DNA of 54,949 bases. It comes from Rhodospirillaceae bacterium (GTDB lineage: Bacteria; Pseudomonadota; Alphaproteobacteria; Rhodospirillales; Casp-alpha2). The notes under the pieces are model-generated. The model worked only from the letters and a program-made list of their open reading frames with translations. It was not told the DNA's origin and did not search any database. Position numbers and translations under genes: made by a program. Shown here piece after piece: positions 54,583-54,949 of this stretch. How positions within the stretch are numbered: the first letter of the stretch is position 1; each line of letters opens with the position of its first letter. The DNA is taken from the NCBI GenBank assembly GCA_016845145.1, contig JAERTE010000043.1, positions 1 to 54,949 of the forward strand, read 5' to 3'.

Positions 54583-54808
54583 GGGTAAACCTGCAATTTT
54601 AACTCAACAATTGAATTCGGCAGAAATTAACCGGTGTTCGCTTCGTGTCCGCAAGACGGTCACGGATTTCCCCAGTATTTTCCCCCAAATTTCGCACTGC
54701 ACAATAGGCTCGGTCAAAGTACCGGTCAAGCCATGTATGGCGTTTTGATGACAAGGGCTTTGTCGGAGCCTCGCTGGTGCTGCGGTGCGGTATCGAGGTG
54801 GGGGCCGG
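54583..54808. other. Intergenic leader of etfB, no gene seen
   Basis: Together with the repeat that follows, this is a 367 bp stretch with no supportable gene. The part next to etfB (54590-54620) is AT-rich and is the likely promoter and leader. Several short open frames on both strands show no recognisable product or ribosome site. Confidence 0.6.
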
Positions 54809-54949
54809 ACCGGCGGCGGCGGGCGGATTGGGGCTGCGACTTGCTTCCGAACAACAACAAAACGGTGCGCGGAAGGCATTGATTTGATGGCGTTTATGAT
54901 TTTTTTGACGGAACGAAGCCAATTTTCCGGCACCCTGACCCTCGCCGCC
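54809..54949 (-). repeat. Right copy of 141 bp perfect inverted terminal repeat
   Basis: Exact reverse complement of 1-141. It lies upstream of etfB and ends the window. The sequence includes a GC-rich CGGCGGCGG stretch and an AT-rich centre, with no transposase or known attachment site. Confidence 0.95.

Overview
The window is a 54.9 kb piece of an alphaproteobacterial chromosome. The main reasons are a CcrM-type (GANTC) adenine methyltransferase directly after rnhB, the three signature enzymes of the ethylmalonyl-CoA pathway, a DUF1127 protein, high GC with dense short-spaced operons, and marine-type betaine/hydroxyproline catabolism genes. The order is not certain; Rhodospirillales or a relative is a reasonable guess. 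I saw no rRNA, tRNA, transposase, phage gene or CRISPR array. The two ends are a perfect 141 bp inverted repeat (1-141 and 54809-54949), so the window is probably a contig that stops at a repeat.

Layout: 0.3-6.4 kb holds a metallophosphoesterase, an HD-domain protein, an ABM monooxygenase and an in-frame ASCH/P-type ATPase fusion. 6.3-14.2 kb holds a DUF1272 protein, three small hydrolases and the ethylmalonyl-CoA genes mcd, ccr and ecm, with ccr and ecm divergent from one AT-rich control region. 14.2-26.4 kb is mostly housekeeping: a methyltransferase-like protein, Xaa-Pro aminopeptidase, nitronate monooxygenase, a lipoprotein, a LysE exporter, a WD40 protein, ahcY, a class II amidotransferase and a PAS histidine kinase.

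26.4-35.4 kb is the most distinctive region. It is a nine-gene, tightly packed operon that can be read as hydroxyproline(-betaine) catabolism: 4-hydroxyproline 2-epimerase, D-hydroxyproline oxidase, pyrroline-hydroxycarboxylate deaminase and an N-methylproline-type demethylase. It carries extra members not usually listed for that pathway: a PanB-like protein that has lost two metal-site residues, a GntR regulator, a ferredoxin-like protein, a PhyH Fe(II)/2-oxoglutarate oxygenase and a 3-His thiol-dioxygenase-like cupin.

35.4-43.5 kb has a PhoPQ-like two-component system divergent from a diheme cytochrome c. This is followed by a tetraheme NapC/NirT-type quinol dehydrogenase, a four-domain rhodanese protein, a CitE-like lyase, an FAD oxidoreductase and an odd receiver protein; it may be a sulfur-linked electron-transfer locus. 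43.5-54.6 kb returns to core functions: purC, two DMT transporters, an HDAC-like deacetylase, an oligopeptidase, rnhB-ccrM with four GANTC sites in the ccrM leader, and etfB-etfA-hbd.

The parts connect: ETF can take electrons from methylsuccinyl-CoA dehydrogenase and other acyl-CoA dehydrogenases, 3-hydroxybutyryl-CoA dehydrogenase feeds crotonyl-CoA chemistry used by Ccr, and AhcY recycles S-adenosylhomocysteine made by methyltransferases such as CcrM.
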